The notes beneath the pieces are model-generated. The model worked only from the letters and a program-made list of their open reading frames with translations. It had not been told where the DNA came from and did not search any database. From Pararhizobium sp. IMCC3301 (GTDB lineage: Bacteria; Pseudomonadota; Alphaproteobacteria; Rhizobiales; GCA-2746425): a stretch of 64,000 bases of DNA. Where the stretch lies: contig NZ_CP132336.1 in the NCBI RefSeq assembly GCF_030758315.1, positions 4,245,001 to 4,309,000 of the forward strand, read 5' to 3'. A program made the translations under genes and the position numbers. Shown here one piece after another: positions 35,525 through 45,371 of this stretch. Position 1 is the first letter of the stretch. Every line of letters begins with the position of its first letter.

Positions 35525-35914
35525 ATGGCACGCGTAACCGTTGAGGATTGCGTCGATAAGGTCGAAAACCGTTTCAATCTCGTGCTTCTGGCTGCTCACC
35601 GTGCCCGGATGATTTCCACCGGTTCGGAGTTGACCATTGATCGCGACAACGACAAGAATCCGGTCGTTTCGCTTCGCGAAATTGCAGATGAGACGATCTC
35701 ACCGGATGATTTGAAGGAAGAGTTGATCCACTCTCTGCAGAAATATGTTGAAGTGGATGAGCCCGAATCTGCTCCGGTACCGATGCTGGAACACACCTCG
35801 GCAGCCGCGCCTGCAAACGGTGACCAGCCGGAAGTGACGTTTGACCAGATGTCGGAAGATGATCTTCTGGCCGGTCTGGAAGGCCTGGTTCCGCCGGAGC
35901 GTTCAGACGATTAA
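35525..35914 (+). CDS. rpoZ: RNA polymerase omega subunit
   Basis: A 129-residue omega subunit, which binds the beta-prime subunit and helps assemble the core enzyme. [20 protein letters not shown] and the [11 protein letters not shown] segment are near-invariant in alphaproteobacteria, and the acidic C-terminal extension is typical there. In other bacteria omega forms part of a ppGpp site, and rsh, the ppGpp synthetase gene, follows downstream, a conserved pairing. Confidence 0.96.
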   Translation: MARVTVEDCVDKVENRFNLVLLAAHRARMISTGSELTIDRDNDKNPVVSLREIADETISPDDLKEELIHSLQKYVEVDEPESAPVPMLEHTSAAAPANGDQPEVTFDQMSEDDLLAGLEGLVPPERSDD

Positions 35915-35937
35915 ACAGTTCGGTATTTAAGACTTTC

Positions 35938-35967
35938 AGCCGCGCCGGAACAAACTCCGGAGCGGCT
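35938..35967 (+). terminator. Hairpin after rpoZ
   Basis: AGCCGC-G-CCGGA pairs with TCCGG-A-GCGGCT around the loop ACAAAC, with a single internal mismatch, followed by TTATCTT. It begins about 24 bases after the rpoZ stop and may terminate or attenuate reading into rsh. The T-run is imperfect. Confidence 0.55.
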
Positions 35968-36058
35968 TTATCTTGTAACCTTTTCGCAATTGCACAATGT
36001 TACAAGGCAAGCGGATGCCTGCCGTCAATTGTGGGAATGAAAAGGTGTTTGGACGCCA

Positions 36059-38302
36059 ATGATGCGTCAGTTTGAACTGCTCGAGCGCGTTCAGCGTTAC
36101 AATCCGGCAGCCGATGAGGTTTTGCTGAACAAGGCGTATATTTACGCCATGCAGAAGCACGGCAAACAGAAGCGTGCATCTGGCGATCCCTATTTTTCCC
36201 ATCCCCTTGAAGTTGCGGCCATTCTCACAGAACTTGAGATGGATGATGCAACCCTTGCCGTTGCCCTGTTGCACGACACCATTGAAGACACCGATGCAAC
36301 CCGCGATGAAATTGACGATCTGTTCGGCGGAGAAATCGGCCGTCTCGTCGATGGCCTGACGAAGATCAAGCAACTCAATCTGGATTCCCGCCAGGAGGTC
36401 TCGAAGAAAGCCAAGCAGGCGGAAAATCTGCGCAAACTGCTATTGGCGATTTCTGACGACGTCCGGGTCTTGCTGGTGAAGCTGGCGGATCGTCTGCATA
36501 ATATGCGCACTCTGGACCATATGGCACCGGAGAAACGCGTCCGGATCGGGCAGGAAACCCTGGATATCTACGCCCCGCTGGCGGGCCGGATGGGCATGCA
36601 GGACATGCGGGAGGAACTTGAGGATCTGGCCTTCTTCCACAGCAATCCCGAAGCCCATAATGCCGTCAGCTCGAAGCTGAAGGAGCTTTCCGAGCAAAAC
36701 GAAACCGTCAAAGAGAAGATCGAGCAGGAACTCCACCAACGGCTGCAAAAGGCCGGCATCCGCGCCAGGGTCACCAGCCGCCATAAAAAGCCTTACTCCG
36801 TTTTCAAGAAGATGGAGCGCAAATCGATCAGCTTCGAGCAATTGCCGGATATTCTGGGCTTCCGGATCATCACCGCTGACGAGACTAGTTGTTATGCCGT
36901 TCTTGGTATCATCCACACCACCTGGCCGCTGGTTCCCGGCCGGTTCAAGGATTATATCTCCGTGCCGAAGCAGAATGATTACCGCTCGATTCACACCACA
37001 GTGGTCGGACCGGCCCGGGAACGGGTTGAATTGCAGATCCGCTCTGAAGAGATGCATCAGATTGCAGAATACGGAATTGCTGCCCACAGCCTTTACAAGG
37101 ATCCGGTGGTCGTCAAAGAGCGCATCGGCGAAGTCGTTTTTGAATCAAACGCCTATTCCTGGCTGCGCCGCACAATTGAATCACTTTCAACCGGGGGTAC
37201 TGCTGAAGAATTTCTGGAAAACACCAAACTTGAGCTGTTTCACGATCAGGTCTTCTGCTTCACTCCCAAGGGCCGTTTGATTGCGCTGCCAACCGGCGCG
37301 ACGCCGGTTGATTTCGCCTATGCTGTGCATACCGATGTGGGCAATACCTGCGTTGGCTGTAAGGTCAATGGCCGGATCATCGGACTTGCCAGCACTTTGA
37401 AGAATGGCGATGAGGTTGAAATCATGACGTCATCGGGCCAGACACCGCCAATTGCCTGGGAGAAGATCGCGGTCACCGGCCGCGCCCGGTCAGCCATCCG
37501 CCGGGCCAACCGTGCGATTGAGCGTGAAAGATTCGTCTCACTCGGCCGGCAGATGCTGGAATGGGGCTTCCGTGCGGTCGATCACAGCTTTGACGCGGAC
37601 CTGATAGACAAGGCCGTCAGCACATTGAAACGCGGCAACCGGGAGGATCTGATGGAAGCCCTGGGGGAAGGGGACCTTGGCATTGATACGGTGATGAAGA
37701 CCATTTTTCCCGAATTTCAGAAGAACCGGGCCATGATCAAGCCTTTGCCGGAAAGTGAAGGCTGGTTCAGTCTGGAAACCAATCGGGCCATGCGTTTCCG
37801 CCTGCCCAACGGCCTTGATACCGGTGAGGACACTGGCAATCTAGACCGAAATATGCTGAATATCGGTCAACTGGCCGGAAATCTGTCCGTCCATTTTGCT
37901 CCAGGCGGGGGTGCTGTTCCGGGAGACCGCATCGTCGGCATTATCACGCCAGGCGAGGGCATCACAGTCTATCCGATCCATTCTCAAAGCCTGATGCGGT
38001 TTGACGAGGAACCCGACCGCTGGCTCGACGTTCAGTGGGATGTCGATCCGGCCAGCAATGAACGCTTTCCGGCCAGCCTGTTCGTGTCGCTGATCAACGA
38101 GCCCGGATCACTTGCCAAAGTTGCAAATATTGTGGGTGAGACTGACGGCAATATTGACAATATCAAAATGACCAAGCGCGCGGATGATTTCACCGAAATG
38201 GCAATTGATTTGGAAGTTTGGGATTTGAAACATCTGATGCGGATCATACATGAGGTGCGTGATCTGAAAATGGTGTCGCTTGTCGAGAGGATCAGTGAGT
38301 GA
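36059..38302 (+). CDS. rsh: Bifunctional (p)ppGpp synthetase/hydrolase
   Basis: A 747-residue RelA/SpoT homologue that both makes and degrades the stringent-response alarmone. The hydrolase HD domain comes first (YFSHPLEVAAIL, LLHDTIEDTDAT, with the HD pair intact). The synthetase domain follows (KMERKSISFEQLPDILGFRI, NDYRSIHTTVVGP). Next are a TGS domain (FTPKGRLIALPTGATPVDFA) and a C-terminal ACT domain (NEPGSLAKVANIVGETDGNI). Retention of the HD motif argues for a true bifunctional enzyme, as expected for the sole long RSH of alphaproteobacteria. Confidence 0.96.
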   Translation: MMRQFELLERVQRYNPAADEVLLNKAYIYAMQKHGKQKRASGDPYFSHPLEVAAILTELEMDDATLAVALLHDTIEDTDATRDEIDDLFGGEIGRLVDGLTKIKQLNLDSRQEVSKKAKQAENLRKLLLAISDDVRVLLVKLADRLHNMRTLDHMAPEKRVRIGQETLDIYAPLAGRMGMQDMREELEDLAFFHSNPEAHNAVSSKLKELSEQNETVKEKIEQELHQRLQKAGIRARVTSRHKKPYSVFKKMERKSISFEQLPDILGFRIITADETSCYAVLGIIHTTWPLVPGRFKDYISVPKQNDYRSIHTTVVGPARERVELQIRSEEMHQIAEYGIAAHSLYKDPVVVKERIGEVVFESNAYSWLRRTIESLSTGGTAEEFLENTKLELFHDQVFCFTPKGRLIALPTGATPVDFAYAVHTDVGNTCVGCKVNGRIIGLASTLKNGDEVEIMTSSGQTPPIAWEKIAVTGRARSAIRRANRAIERERFVSLGRQMLEWGFRAVDHSFDADLIDKAVSTLKRGNREDLMEALGEGDLGIDTVMKTIFPEFQKNRAMIKPLPESEGWFSLETNRAMRFRLPNGLDTGEDTGNLDRNMLNIGQLAGNLSVHFAPGGGAVPGDRIVGIITPGEGITVYPIHSQSLMRFDEEPDRWLDVQWDVDPASNERFPASLFVSLINEPGSLAKVANIVGETDGNIDNIKMTKRADDFTEMAIDLEVWDLKHLMRIIHEVRDLKMVSLVERISE

Positions 38303-38341
38303 CGAACCGGCAGATACGAGCCAGTCAGAAAGGAACCATCA

Positions 38342-38554
38342 ATGCGACAAGCTGAAAATCTGGACGTTTTCAGCATTGCTTGTGCTCTGCAGAACTATGT
38401 TGCCCCCGGCAAGAAATTTGCCACCGCCATCATTTTGCCTGTTGTTGGTGAGAGTGGTCGCAGGTTCGGCGGAAAATCCCGGTTTCAGAGAGTTATGGAC
38501 CTGTTTTTCGCCCGGCATTTTTTACCTGAAACCAGATTCAAGTCAGCGCGTTGA
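38342..38554 (+). CDS. Small hypothetical protein
   Basis: A 70-residue frame starting MRQAENLDVFSIACALQNYV. AAGGA lies seven bases before the ATG, which is the main argument for translation. I recognise no family, signal peptide or clear membrane segment. It sits between rsh and the DUF2062 gene, where some relatives carry other genes, and could equally be an accidental open frame. Confidence 0.3.
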   Translation: MRQAENLDVFSIACALQNYVAPGKKFATAIILPVVGESGRRFGGKSRFQRVMDLFFARHFLPETRFKSAR

Positions 38555-38566
38555 TTCTTTAATCCC

Positions 38567-39178
38567 ATGCTCTTCAGACGCAAAAAACCTGAACATATCT
38601 GGCAGCGACTGAGGGTCGCAGTCTGGCCGCGCAGGAACTGGTGGCGGTCGTTTCAATATGTGTCGAAACGTGTGTTGCGCCTGTCCGCATCGCCCCATGT
38701 GGTGGCCATTGGATTTGCCGCCGGGGTGTTTGCATCCTTTACACCTTTTATCGGGTTTCATTTCGTAATCTGTTTCATTTTAGCCTATTTCATGCGCGGC
38801 AATCTGGTTGCAGCAGCGCTGGGAACGTGGGTCGGCAACCCATTCACATTTCCCTTTATATGGTTCTACACCTACAAGCTGGGCAATCTTGTGCTGCATG
38901 GCCATGAAGGCGCATTGACCATGGGGCAGATTTCCGGCCGGCTGCTGAATGTGTCCTTCGCCAATCTCATCGAACTGCTGAAGCCAATGACTATAGGCGG
39001 CATATTGCTGGGCGTTCCGGCGGCTTTCATTTCCTATTTCATCGTCAGGCGGCTTGTCTTTGTCTATCAACGATCTAGACTGGCTGCCATTGCAAGGCGG
39101 ACAGAAAAGCGCGTTCTGGACAAGATGCTGCACCGAGGAGAGGGCCATGCCGAACCAAGCAAACCTTCCGAACAATGA
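38567..39178 (+). CDS. DUF2062 domain membrane protein
   Basis: A 203-residue membrane protein with a basic N-terminus (MLFRRKKPEHIWQRLR) and two to three membrane segments around SPHVVAIGFAAGVFASFTPF and the conserved GTWVGNPFTFPFIW. The family is widespread and of unknown function. In Rhizobiales it precedes pdxJ, as here, and its end overlaps the start of pdxJ by 32 bases. Confidence 0.9.
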   Translation: MLFRRKKPEHIWQRLRVAVWPRRNWWRSFQYVSKRVLRLSASPHVVAIGFAAGVFASFTPFIGFHFVICFILAYFMRGNLVAAALGTWVGNPFTFPFIWFYTYKLGNLVLHGHEGALTMGQISGRLLNVSFANLIELLKPMTIGGILLGVPAAFISYFIVRRLVFVYQRSRLAAIARRTEKRVLDKMLHRGEGHAEPSKPSEQ

Positions 39179-39953
39179 ATCCGGCAGCACGCCGGAACTG
39201 AGACTGGGCGTTAATATTGACCATGTTGCCACGGTGCGAAATGCCCGCGGTGGCCCGCATCCCGATCCTGTCCGGGCGGCGCTTCTGGCCGAAAAGGCCG
39301 GTGCTGACGGCATCACGGCGCATCTGCGCGAAGACCGCCGCCACATTGCCGACAGGGATATTGAACGGTTGCGTCGCGATCTGACCATACCGTTGAATTT
39401 CGAAATGGCGGCCACCGATGAAATGCTCGACATCGCGCTGGCGCAAAAGCCGCATGCCGCCTGCATTGTCCCTGAAAAACGTGAAGAACGGACCACCGAA
39501 GGCGGTCTGGATGCGGCCTCATCCCATAACCGCCTGGCGCCTCTGGTCAGGCAGTTGCGCGACGCCGGTATTCGCGTCTCCCTGTTTATCGAGGCAGATG
39601 AAAGCCAGCTGGATGCGGCAGTTCTGCTGGGCGCGCCGGTGGTCGAACTGCATACGGGGAGTTATTGCGAAGCTTGGCTTTGCGGCGATATGGATGCATT
39701 TGAGCGCGAGCGCGCACGTCTTCAGACAATGACTGATGTCGGGGTGGCAAAGGGTCTGGAAGTGCATGCCGGGCATGGCTTGACTTACGATACGGTGCAG
39801 CCCGTTGCTGCCATGCTGGGAATCCGGGAACTCAACATCGGTCATTTCCTGATGGGCGAGGCGATGTTTGTCGGGCTGGAACAGTCGATTGCCAAAATGC
39901 GGCGGCTGATGCAGCAGGCACGCCAGTCTGCCTCGCACAGGGCCGTCCTGTGA
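39147..39953 (+). CDS. pdxJ: Pyridoxine 5'-phosphate synthase
   Basis: A 268-residue TIM-barrel enzyme that makes pyridoxine phosphate from deoxyxylulose 5-phosphate and aminoacetone 3-phosphate. [19 protein letters not shown] and [20 protein letters not shown] mark the start of the barrel. Later, [11 protein letters not shown] and [14 protein letters not shown], then [14 protein letters not shown], hold phosphate- and substrate-binding residues. The start at 39147 has GAGGAGAGG upstream and gives the usual family length. It overlaps the preceding gene and, by four bases, acpS. Confidence 0.96.
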   Translation: MPNQANLPNNESGSTPELRLGVNIDHVATVRNARGGPHPDPVRAALLAEKAGADGITAHLREDRRHIADRDIERLRRDLTIPLNFEMAATDEMLDIALAQKPHAACIVPEKREERTTEGGLDAASSHNRLAPLVRQLRDAGIRVSLFIEADESQLDAAVLLGAPVVELHTGSYCEAWLCGDMDAFERERARLQTMTDVGVAKGLEVHAGHGLTYDTVQPVAAMLGIRELNIGHFLMGEAMFVGLEQSIAKMRRLMQQARQSASHRAVL

Positions 39954-40354
39954 TCATCGGCCTCGGCAGTGATCTGTGCGACATCCGCCGCATTGAAAAA
40001 ACACTTGAGAAATTCGACCGCCGCTTTATCGAGCGTATTTTTACACCAATTGAAATAGCCAAATCCGAGCGCCGCCATCAAAGGGCCGCCTCCTATGCCA
40101 AACGGTTTGCCGCAAAAGAAGCCTGTGCCAAGGCTCTGGGCACCGGATTTCGCAAAGGTGTGTTCTGGCGCGACCTTGGCGTTGCGAACATGCCCAGCGG
40201 CAAACCAACGATGATACTGACCGGCGGTGCGCTGGCGCGGTTGCAACAGATTACCCCGGACGGCATGGCTGCCCAGCTTGATCTCACCATTACCGATGAC
40301 TATCCGCTTGCCCAGGCAATTGTCATCATTACCGCCATAAACAGGTCTGTCTGA
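39950..40354 (+). CDS. acpS: Holo-[acyl-carrier-protein] synthase
   Basis: A 134-residue phosphopantetheinyl transferase that activates acyl carrier protein using coenzyme [21 protein letters not shown] contains the magnesium-binding aspartate, and [19 protein letters not shown] the catalytic glutamate and lysine. A GTG start overlaps the pdxJ stop by four bases. Confidence 0.95.
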   Translation: MIIGLGSDLCDIRRIEKTLEKFDRRFIERIFTPIEIAKSERRHQRAASYAKRFAAKEACAKALGTGFRKGVFWRDLGVANMPSGKPTMILTGGALARLQQITPDGMAAQLDLTITDDYPLAQAIVIITAINRSV

Positions 40355-40500
40355 ATTGTAACCCATTACACATTGCGAAACCGTAAGTGAGGGTTTACAT
40401 ACGGCCTCAACAAGCGTCCTTGTTGGTTCAAATGGCAGTTTGAAGACTGTGATCCGTTTCAGCAATCTGGACCGTCAATTTCTCAGAATTGCGAGTTTTC

Positions 40501-41250
40501 ATGAGCACGGCACATTCCAAAGCGGATAAAAAAGACGGCGGTGTCCGCGAAATGATCGTGGTGATCGTTCAGGCGCTACTGATTGCAGTGATCTTTCGCA
40601 CATTTCTGTTTCAGCCTTTCAACATCCCTTCCGGATCGATGATGCCCTCGCTGCTTATCGGCGACTATGTGTTCGTGTCGAAATTCTCCTATGGCTACAG
40701 CAAATATTCAATTCCGTTTGCGCCCGATCTTTTCGAAGGGCGGATTCTGGAAGACGCCCCGGAACGCGGCGATATCGCGGTGTTCCGTGTGCCTTCTGAT
40801 GGTGACAAGGATTATATCAAGCGCGTTATCGGGCTGCCTGGTGATAAAATTCAGATGAAGGACGCAGTGCTTTACATCAATGATGAGGCCGTTCCCAAAG
40901 AATTTCTCGATGATGTCTCGATGACACGGCCGGATGGAAGCAAGCTCAGATCGCGCCGCTATGTGGAAACGTTGCCCAATGGCGTGACCCATTATACCCT
41001 CGACAGTCCGATCAGTGCTGCTGGCGAAAACACGGCGGTTTTCACCGTTCCCAAAGGGCACTATTTCATGATGGGTGACAATCGGGATGGCTCAAGCGAC
41101 AGCCGTTTTGGTCTGGGCGCCGTGCCGTTGGAGCTGTTTGTCGGAAAGGCCCAGATTATTTTCTTCTCCATTGAGCCGCCCGCGCGGGCGCGCCACATCT
41201 GGCGCTGGCCCAATGATGTTCGGTTCGACCGGTTGATGAACACGCTTTGA
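40501..41250 (+). CDS. lepB: Signal peptidase I
   Basis: A 249-residue membrane serine protease that removes signal peptides of exported proteins. One membrane helix (MIVVIVQALLIAVIFRTFLF) leads into the catalytic serine in FNIPSGSMMPSLLIGDYVFV. The catalytic lysine lies in DKDYIKRVIGLPGD, and box E is YFMMGDNRDGSSDSRFG. I chose the ATG at 40501 over a TTG four codons upstream. The stop overlaps the rnc start by four bases. Confidence 0.95.
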   Translation: MSTAHSKADKKDGGVREMIVVIVQALLIAVIFRTFLFQPFNIPSGSMMPSLLIGDYVFVSKFSYGYSKYSIPFAPDLFEGRILEDAPERGDIAVFRVPSDGDKDYIKRVIGLPGDKIQMKDAVLYINDEAVPKEFLDDVSMTRPDGSKLRSRRYVETLPNGVTHYTLDSPISAAGENTAVFTVPKGHYFMMGDNRDGSSDSRFGLGAVPLELFVGKAQIIFFSIEPPARARHIWRWPNDVRFDRLMNTL

Positions 41251-41984
41251 GCGCTCTGACCAGCAAGGATACCGCAAGGCTAAAAGAAGTCGCCAGTCGT
41301 CTGGGGCACGACTTCAAGGATTTGAAACTGCTGAAACGCGCCATGACGCATATGAGCGTCATTGGTGACAAGCAGTCCAGCGAAAGCTATCAAAGGCTGG
41401 AGTTTCAGGGCGACCGGGTGCTGGCACTGGTGGTGACCGATATGCTGATGGCCGAATTTCCGCATTCCAATGAAGGCGATCTTGCACGCCGGCTGACGGC
41501 TCTGGTGCGCAATGAAACCTGTGTGGAAGTGGCCCGCGAGCTGAATCTGGGTCCCGCGATCTATCTTGGGCTGGGCGAAGCCGGTTCCGGGGGACGCCGC
41601 AAGAAAGCGATTTTGGGCGATGTCTGCGAGGCCGTCATTGCAGCAATTTATCAGGATGGTGGCCTGAAAGCGGCGCGCAGCTTCATCGAACGCTACTGGC
41701 AGCCGAAAATGCAGCGCTACAACCAGGCTCACAGGGACTCCAAGACCGAGTTGCAGGAATGGGCGCAGGCCAGGGGACAGGCGGTTCCAGATTATCAGAT
41801 TGTTCGCCGCAGCGGGCCGGATCACGCCCCGGAATTTCTCGTCAGCGTCTTTGTAGAAGGTAGTGAACCGATGCTCGCAGCAGGTGCGTCCAGACGCTCC
41901 GCTGAACATGCAGCGGCATACCGCCTGCTGCTTCGTGAAGGTGTGATCAAGGCCGAAGAGGAAGACGAGGCCAATGATGAATGA
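41247..41984 (+). CDS. rnc: Ribonuclease III
   Basis: A 245-residue double-strand-specific endoribonuclease for rRNA and mRNA processing. The catalytic signature QRLEFQGDRVLALVVTDML lies near residue 48, the second magnesium region is ILGDVCEAVIAAIYQDGG near residue 130, and a double-stranded-RNA-binding domain (DSKTELQEWAQARGQAVP) forms the C-terminus. The TTG start overlaps the lepB stop; the end overlaps era. Confidence 0.95.
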   Translation: MSALTSKDTARLKEVASRLGHDFKDLKLLKRAMTHMSVIGDKQSSESYQRLEFQGDRVLALVVTDMLMAEFPHSNEGDLARRLTALVRNETCVEVARELNLGPAIYLGLGEAGSGGRRKKAILGDVCEAVIAAIYQDGGLKAARSFIERYWQPKMQRYNQAHRDSKTELQEWAQARGQAVPDYQIVRRSGPDHAPEFLVSVFVEGSEPMLAAGASRRSAEHAAAYRLLLREGVIKAEEEDEANDE

Positions 41985-42879
41985 TGTTCAGACCCGGTGC
42001 GGATTTGTCACCCTGCTCGGGGCGACAAATGCGGGAAAATCGACGCTTTTGAACCATATGGTCGGAGCAAAAGTGTCAATTGTCACCCACAAGGTGCAGA
42101 CCACCCGGGCATTGATCCGGGGAATTGGCATGCAGGGGGAGACCCAGATCATATTCGTCGACACGCCCGGCATCTTTGATCCAAGGCGCAGGCTCGACCG
42201 CGCCATGATCAAGACTGCCTGGAGCGGCACCCAGGATGCCGATGTGGTGTGCCTGCTGGTTGATGCCAAACGCGGGCTTACCAAGTCTGTTGTTGAAATC
42301 CTGGAGCGGCTGAAAACAGTCCGCCAGCCGCGATTGCTGGTTCTCAACAAAATTGATCTGGTGCCCAGAGACGAACTTCTGGAAATGACGGAAAAAGCGA
42401 ATGCCATCTGCAAATTTGATGAGACCTTTATGGTCTCAGCGCTGAATGGCGATGGCGTCGCCGATCTGATGCAATATCTGTGCGCGCAGATGCCCATCGG
42501 GCCGTGGCTTTACCCGGAGGATCAGGCATCGGATCTGCCGATGCGCCAGCTTGCTGCTGAAATCACTCGGGAGAAGCTGTTTTTGCGTCTCCATGAAGAA
42601 CTGCCCTATGCCTCAACTGTGGAAACCGAGGACTGGAAAACCCTGAGGGATGGCAGTGCCCGGGTCGAACAGACGATTTACGTGCAGCGCGCAAGCCAGA
42701 AGAAGATTGTCATCGGCAAGGGAGGCCAGACCATTCGCGGCATTTCCAGCGACGCCCGGCGCGAAATGGCCGAAATTTACGGCCAGAAAATCCATCTTTT
42801 CCTGTTTGTCAAAGTGCGCGAAAACTGGATCGATGATCCTGAACGTTACCGTGAAATGGGAATTGATTTCACACCGTAA
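41974..42879 (+). CDS. era: GTPase Era
   Basis: A 301-residue GTPase needed for 30S ribosome maturation. G1 is LGATNAGKSTLLNHM, G2 lies in QTTRALIRGI, G3 is VDTPGIFDPRR and G4 is NKIDL. The C-terminal KH RNA-binding domain has VIGKGGQTIRGISSDAR. It overlaps the end of rnc by 11 bases, so the RNase and the ribosome-assembly GTPase are coupled. Confidence 0.95.
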   Translation: MMNDVQTRCGFVTLLGATNAGKSTLLNHMVGAKVSIVTHKVQTTRALIRGIGMQGETQIIFVDTPGIFDPRRRLDRAMIKTAWSGTQDADVVCLLVDAKRGLTKSVVEILERLKTVRQPRLLVLNKIDLVPRDELLEMTEKANAICKFDETFMVSALNGDGVADLMQYLCAQMPIGPWLYPEDQASDLPMRQLAAEITREKLFLRLHEELPYASTVETEDWKTLRDGSARVEQTIYVQRASQKKIVIGKGGQTIRGISSDARREMAEIYGQKIHLFLFVKVRENWIDDPERYREMGIDFTP

Positions 42880-42904
42880 CGCGATAGCCCGAGGGCTTTG
42901 ATGC

Positions 42905-43657
42905 ATGGAATGGACGGATCGCGGCACAATATTGGGCACACGGCGCCACGGTGAAACCAGTGTCATTGTGGAATTGATGACGCAATTGCGCGGGCGCCAT
43001 CTGGGGCTGGTGCGCGGGGGCCGCTCGAAGCGATTGCAGCCGGTGCTGCAACCGGGAAATGATGTCACCGTCATCTGGCGGGCACGCCTTGACGAGCATC
43101 TCGGCGTTATGACCATCGAACCGCTCAAATCCCGGGCGGGCGCAATTCTGCAGGACCGGATGGCGCTCAGCGCATTGCAGATGCAGACCGAATTGCTGCG
43201 CCTGCTGCCGGAAAGAGAACCCAACACTCAGCTGTTTTCCGCGCTTCAGGTCTGCCTTGAGCATTTGGATGCCCCGACCTTGCTGGCCGAATTGCTGGTC
43301 CGGCTGGAACTGGCCATGCTGGATGCACTCGGCTTCGGACTGGATCTCCAGGCCTGCGCCCAGACAGGTGCAAAGGCCGGCCTGATATATGTTTCACCAA
43401 AGTCGGGCAGGGCGGTCGGGTCCGATGCCGGCGCGCCCTATAAGGACCGGTTGCTGCCATTGCCGTCGTTTTTGACCAGGGAGCATGCGATGACCGCGGA
43501 CCGGACGCCTGAGGACCTGTCGCACGGCTTTGCCCTGTCGCATTTCTTTCTGCAGCGCCACGTCTACCAGCCTCGTGGTCTGCGCGCCTCGGCATCGCGT
43601 GAAGAAGCCGTGCGCCTGATCCTTGCCGCAGCGCAGCGTTCCAACCTGGCTGTCTGA
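42905..43657 (+). CDS. recO: DNA repair protein RecO
   Basis: A 250-residue RecO, which loads RecA on SSB-coated DNA with RecR. The N-terminal OB-fold begins MEWTDRGTILGTRRHGETSV, followed by RGRHLGLVRGGRSKRLQPVL. The helical C-terminal half lacks a full zinc finger, as is usual in this group. It is the last gene of the conserved run from rpoZ. Confidence 0.93.
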   Translation: MEWTDRGTILGTRRHGETSVIVELMTQLRGRHLGLVRGGRSKRLQPVLQPGNDVTVIWRARLDEHLGVMTIEPLKSRAGAILQDRMALSALQMQTELLRLLPEREPNTQLFSALQVCLEHLDAPTLLAELLVRLELAMLDALGFGLDLQACAQTGAKAGLIYVSPKSGRAVGSDAGAPYKDRLLPLPSFLTREHAMTADRTPEDLSHGFALSHFFLQRHVYQPRGLRASASREEAVRLILAAAQRSNLAV

Positions 43658-43685
43658 TCCCGGATGTTGGTGGTAACAAAGTATC

Positions 43686-44099
43686 TCAATCCTCGAGGAT
43701 GGTCACGGTTCCAGCATCCGGGTCGACTTCGACGCGTTGACCATTCCTGATCAGTGTTGTCACGTCGCCGTCTTCGAACCGGTCACACATGGCAAGGTTC
43801 GCCAATGCAGCACCTTGAGCCAGGATCGTATTGGCCTGATTGAACAGGATCGCCCTTGGCGTAATTCCACGCGATTTCATTTCATGAAGCATCCAGGCTG
43901 AAGCAACTCCGCCCTTGGCCGTGTTCAGCACCAGGATCTTTCCATCATAGGATTGGCCGACCAGTTTATGCTGGGGTCGCGAAAATGTACCCTTCAAGCG
44001 ATCAAGGTCATAACGCGCGGAAAAATTGTCGTCTGCAACCAGCGCTTCGCCCGTTACTTTCGGGCCGATACCCTTGTGACATTTCAGGACCACCATCAC
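43686..44099 (-). CDS. Aconitase X small (swivel) subunit
   Basis: A 137-residue DUF126/AcnX swivel-domain protein. Typical features are GEALVADDNFSARYDLDR, then SYDGKILVLNTAKGGVASAW and the GQRVEVDPDAGTVTILE end. It pairs with the large subunit, overlapping its stop by four bases, to form a two-subunit (type II) aconitase-X enzyme. Bacterial AcnX enzymes characterised so far dehydrate cis-3-hydroxy-L-proline; archaeal ones act on mevalonate phosphate. The TRAP genes upstream suggest an imported substrate. Confidence 0.88.
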   Translation of the reverse strand: MMVVLKCHKGIGPKVTGEALVADDNFSARYDLDRLKGTFSRPQHKLVGQSYDGKILVLNTAKGGVASAWMLHEMKSRGITPRAILFNQANTILAQGAALANLAMCDRFEDGDVTTLIRNGQRVEVDPDAGTVTILED

Positions 44100-45322
44100 A
44101 CGATCTCCCCTGCTACAGCCGCATCTATGCAGTCTTCCATCCCGGCAAGCGCCGGCTCATAGCCGTAGCCACCCAATATGTTGACGATTTTTGCAGAGTT
44201 GCTCAAAAGCCGGGTCCAGCCGTTCGCCTGTCCAATTTCCCGAGCATATTGATTATAAAAACAGGTGCCTTGAAGCACCTTGCCACCGGCATTTTCGATG
44301 GCTTCTACCAGTTTCATGCGAACCGCATCGGGATAGACCTGGGGAGCGGTACAAACGATGACAGGAACCTTGAATTTTTTCCCCCGTGACAGATTGGCTA
44401 CCTGCTGCATTTCCACGATGGATAATTGCGGTGCGGCAAACACAACCACATCGATTTTGTCGCCCCTGCGCCCGAAATTCGAACGCATTGCCTCCAGATC
44501 GGCCTCAGCGATATCTTCAGCCGGCAATCGATCACCGCCGACATCCGTCAGAGCCTGCGCCTCGGGGGTGATTCCCGCCAGATGAAACAGCGGAGTAGAC
44601 CCATAACTGGCCATCGCCGCGCCCAGATGCTTCATCTCATCTGAGGTCGGCACCTTTTCCAGGCCTTCAATAACCGGAACTTCCCAATAGGAACCGGCCT
44701 TGCGGCCAACAACCGCGCCGAGCACTCCCCAATCGGTTAGCTCCTGTGGTTGGTGCTTTACGACAAAACGCCTGGTGGCGCGTCTGTTCTCATCCAGATG
44801 AAGGCCGTAACGCGGTGTCCGCCCTGTGAGACCTGCGGCAAGAGCGGAAGGCCCACCCTCGAAATTCGACCTCGCACCACACGCGCTGTTGGAATAGATC
44901 ACGACGCCCGTATCGCCATACGCAACGTGATCGCCAAGCACAGGTGGCATGATCGTCTGATAATTGATGCAGGTGTTGGTCATCAAAATGCCCATACGTT
45001 CGCAAGCGGCAATTGTTCGCCGGTCCAAATCCGCCATTTGCTCGGTTTGACCAAGCGGGCTGTAATAATCAAGGTCAACACCGCGTGGATCGGTAATCAT
45101 GGGGACGACCACTTGAGAACCGGTATCGGCCATCTTTTCCAGAAATTCGACACCAGCTTCGCCGACACTTTCCGGATCAGCCATCATGTGAGACTGGCTG
45201 ATTTCAACGAGATCATCGGCATCGAACATCCGGCCAACCTTGAGCTGATGGTCGATGGCCCATTGCATGGCTTCGCCCCGCTCGCCAGCCAGCATGGCTT
45301 GCTCTTCTTCGGTCAGTCTCAT
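44096..45322 (-). CDS. Aconitase X catalytic subunit
   Basis: A 408-residue DUF521/AcnX catalytic subunit. MRLTEEEQAMLAGERGEAMQ at the start is a family hallmark. Putative iron-sulfur cysteines lie in MTNTCINYQTIMPP, SNSACGARSNFEGGPSALAA and the C-terminal VLQGTCFYNQYAREIG. By analogy with characterised bacterial enzymes it could be cis-3-hydroxy-L-proline dehydratase, but the pyrroline-2-carboxylate reductase that usually completes that path is not next to it. Together with the TRAP operon upstream it forms an import-and-dehydrate module. Confidence 0.9.
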   Translation of the reverse strand: MRLTEEEQAMLAGERGEAMQWAIDHQLKVGRMFDADDLVEISQSHMMADPESVGEAGVEFLEKMADTGSQVVVPMITDPRGVDLDYYSPLGQTEQMADLDRRTIAACERMGILMTNTCINYQTIMPPVLGDHVAYGDTGVVIYSNSACGARSNFEGGPSALAAGLTGRTPRYGLHLDENRRATRRFVVKHQPQELTDWGVLGAVVGRKAGSYWEVPVIEGLEKVPTSDEMKHLGAAMASYGSTPLFHLAGITPEAQALTDVGGDRLPAEDIAEADLEAMRSNFGRRGDKIDVVVFAAPQLSIVEMQQVANLSRGKKFKVPVIVCTAPQVYPDAVRMKLVEAIENAGGKVLQGTCFYNQYAREIGQANGWTRLLSNSAKIVNILGGYGYEPALAGMEDCIDAAVAGEIV

Positions 45323-45371
45323 TTATTAAAACTCCTGAAAAGTCGTTGTTCCAACAATCATAAAATTTGCC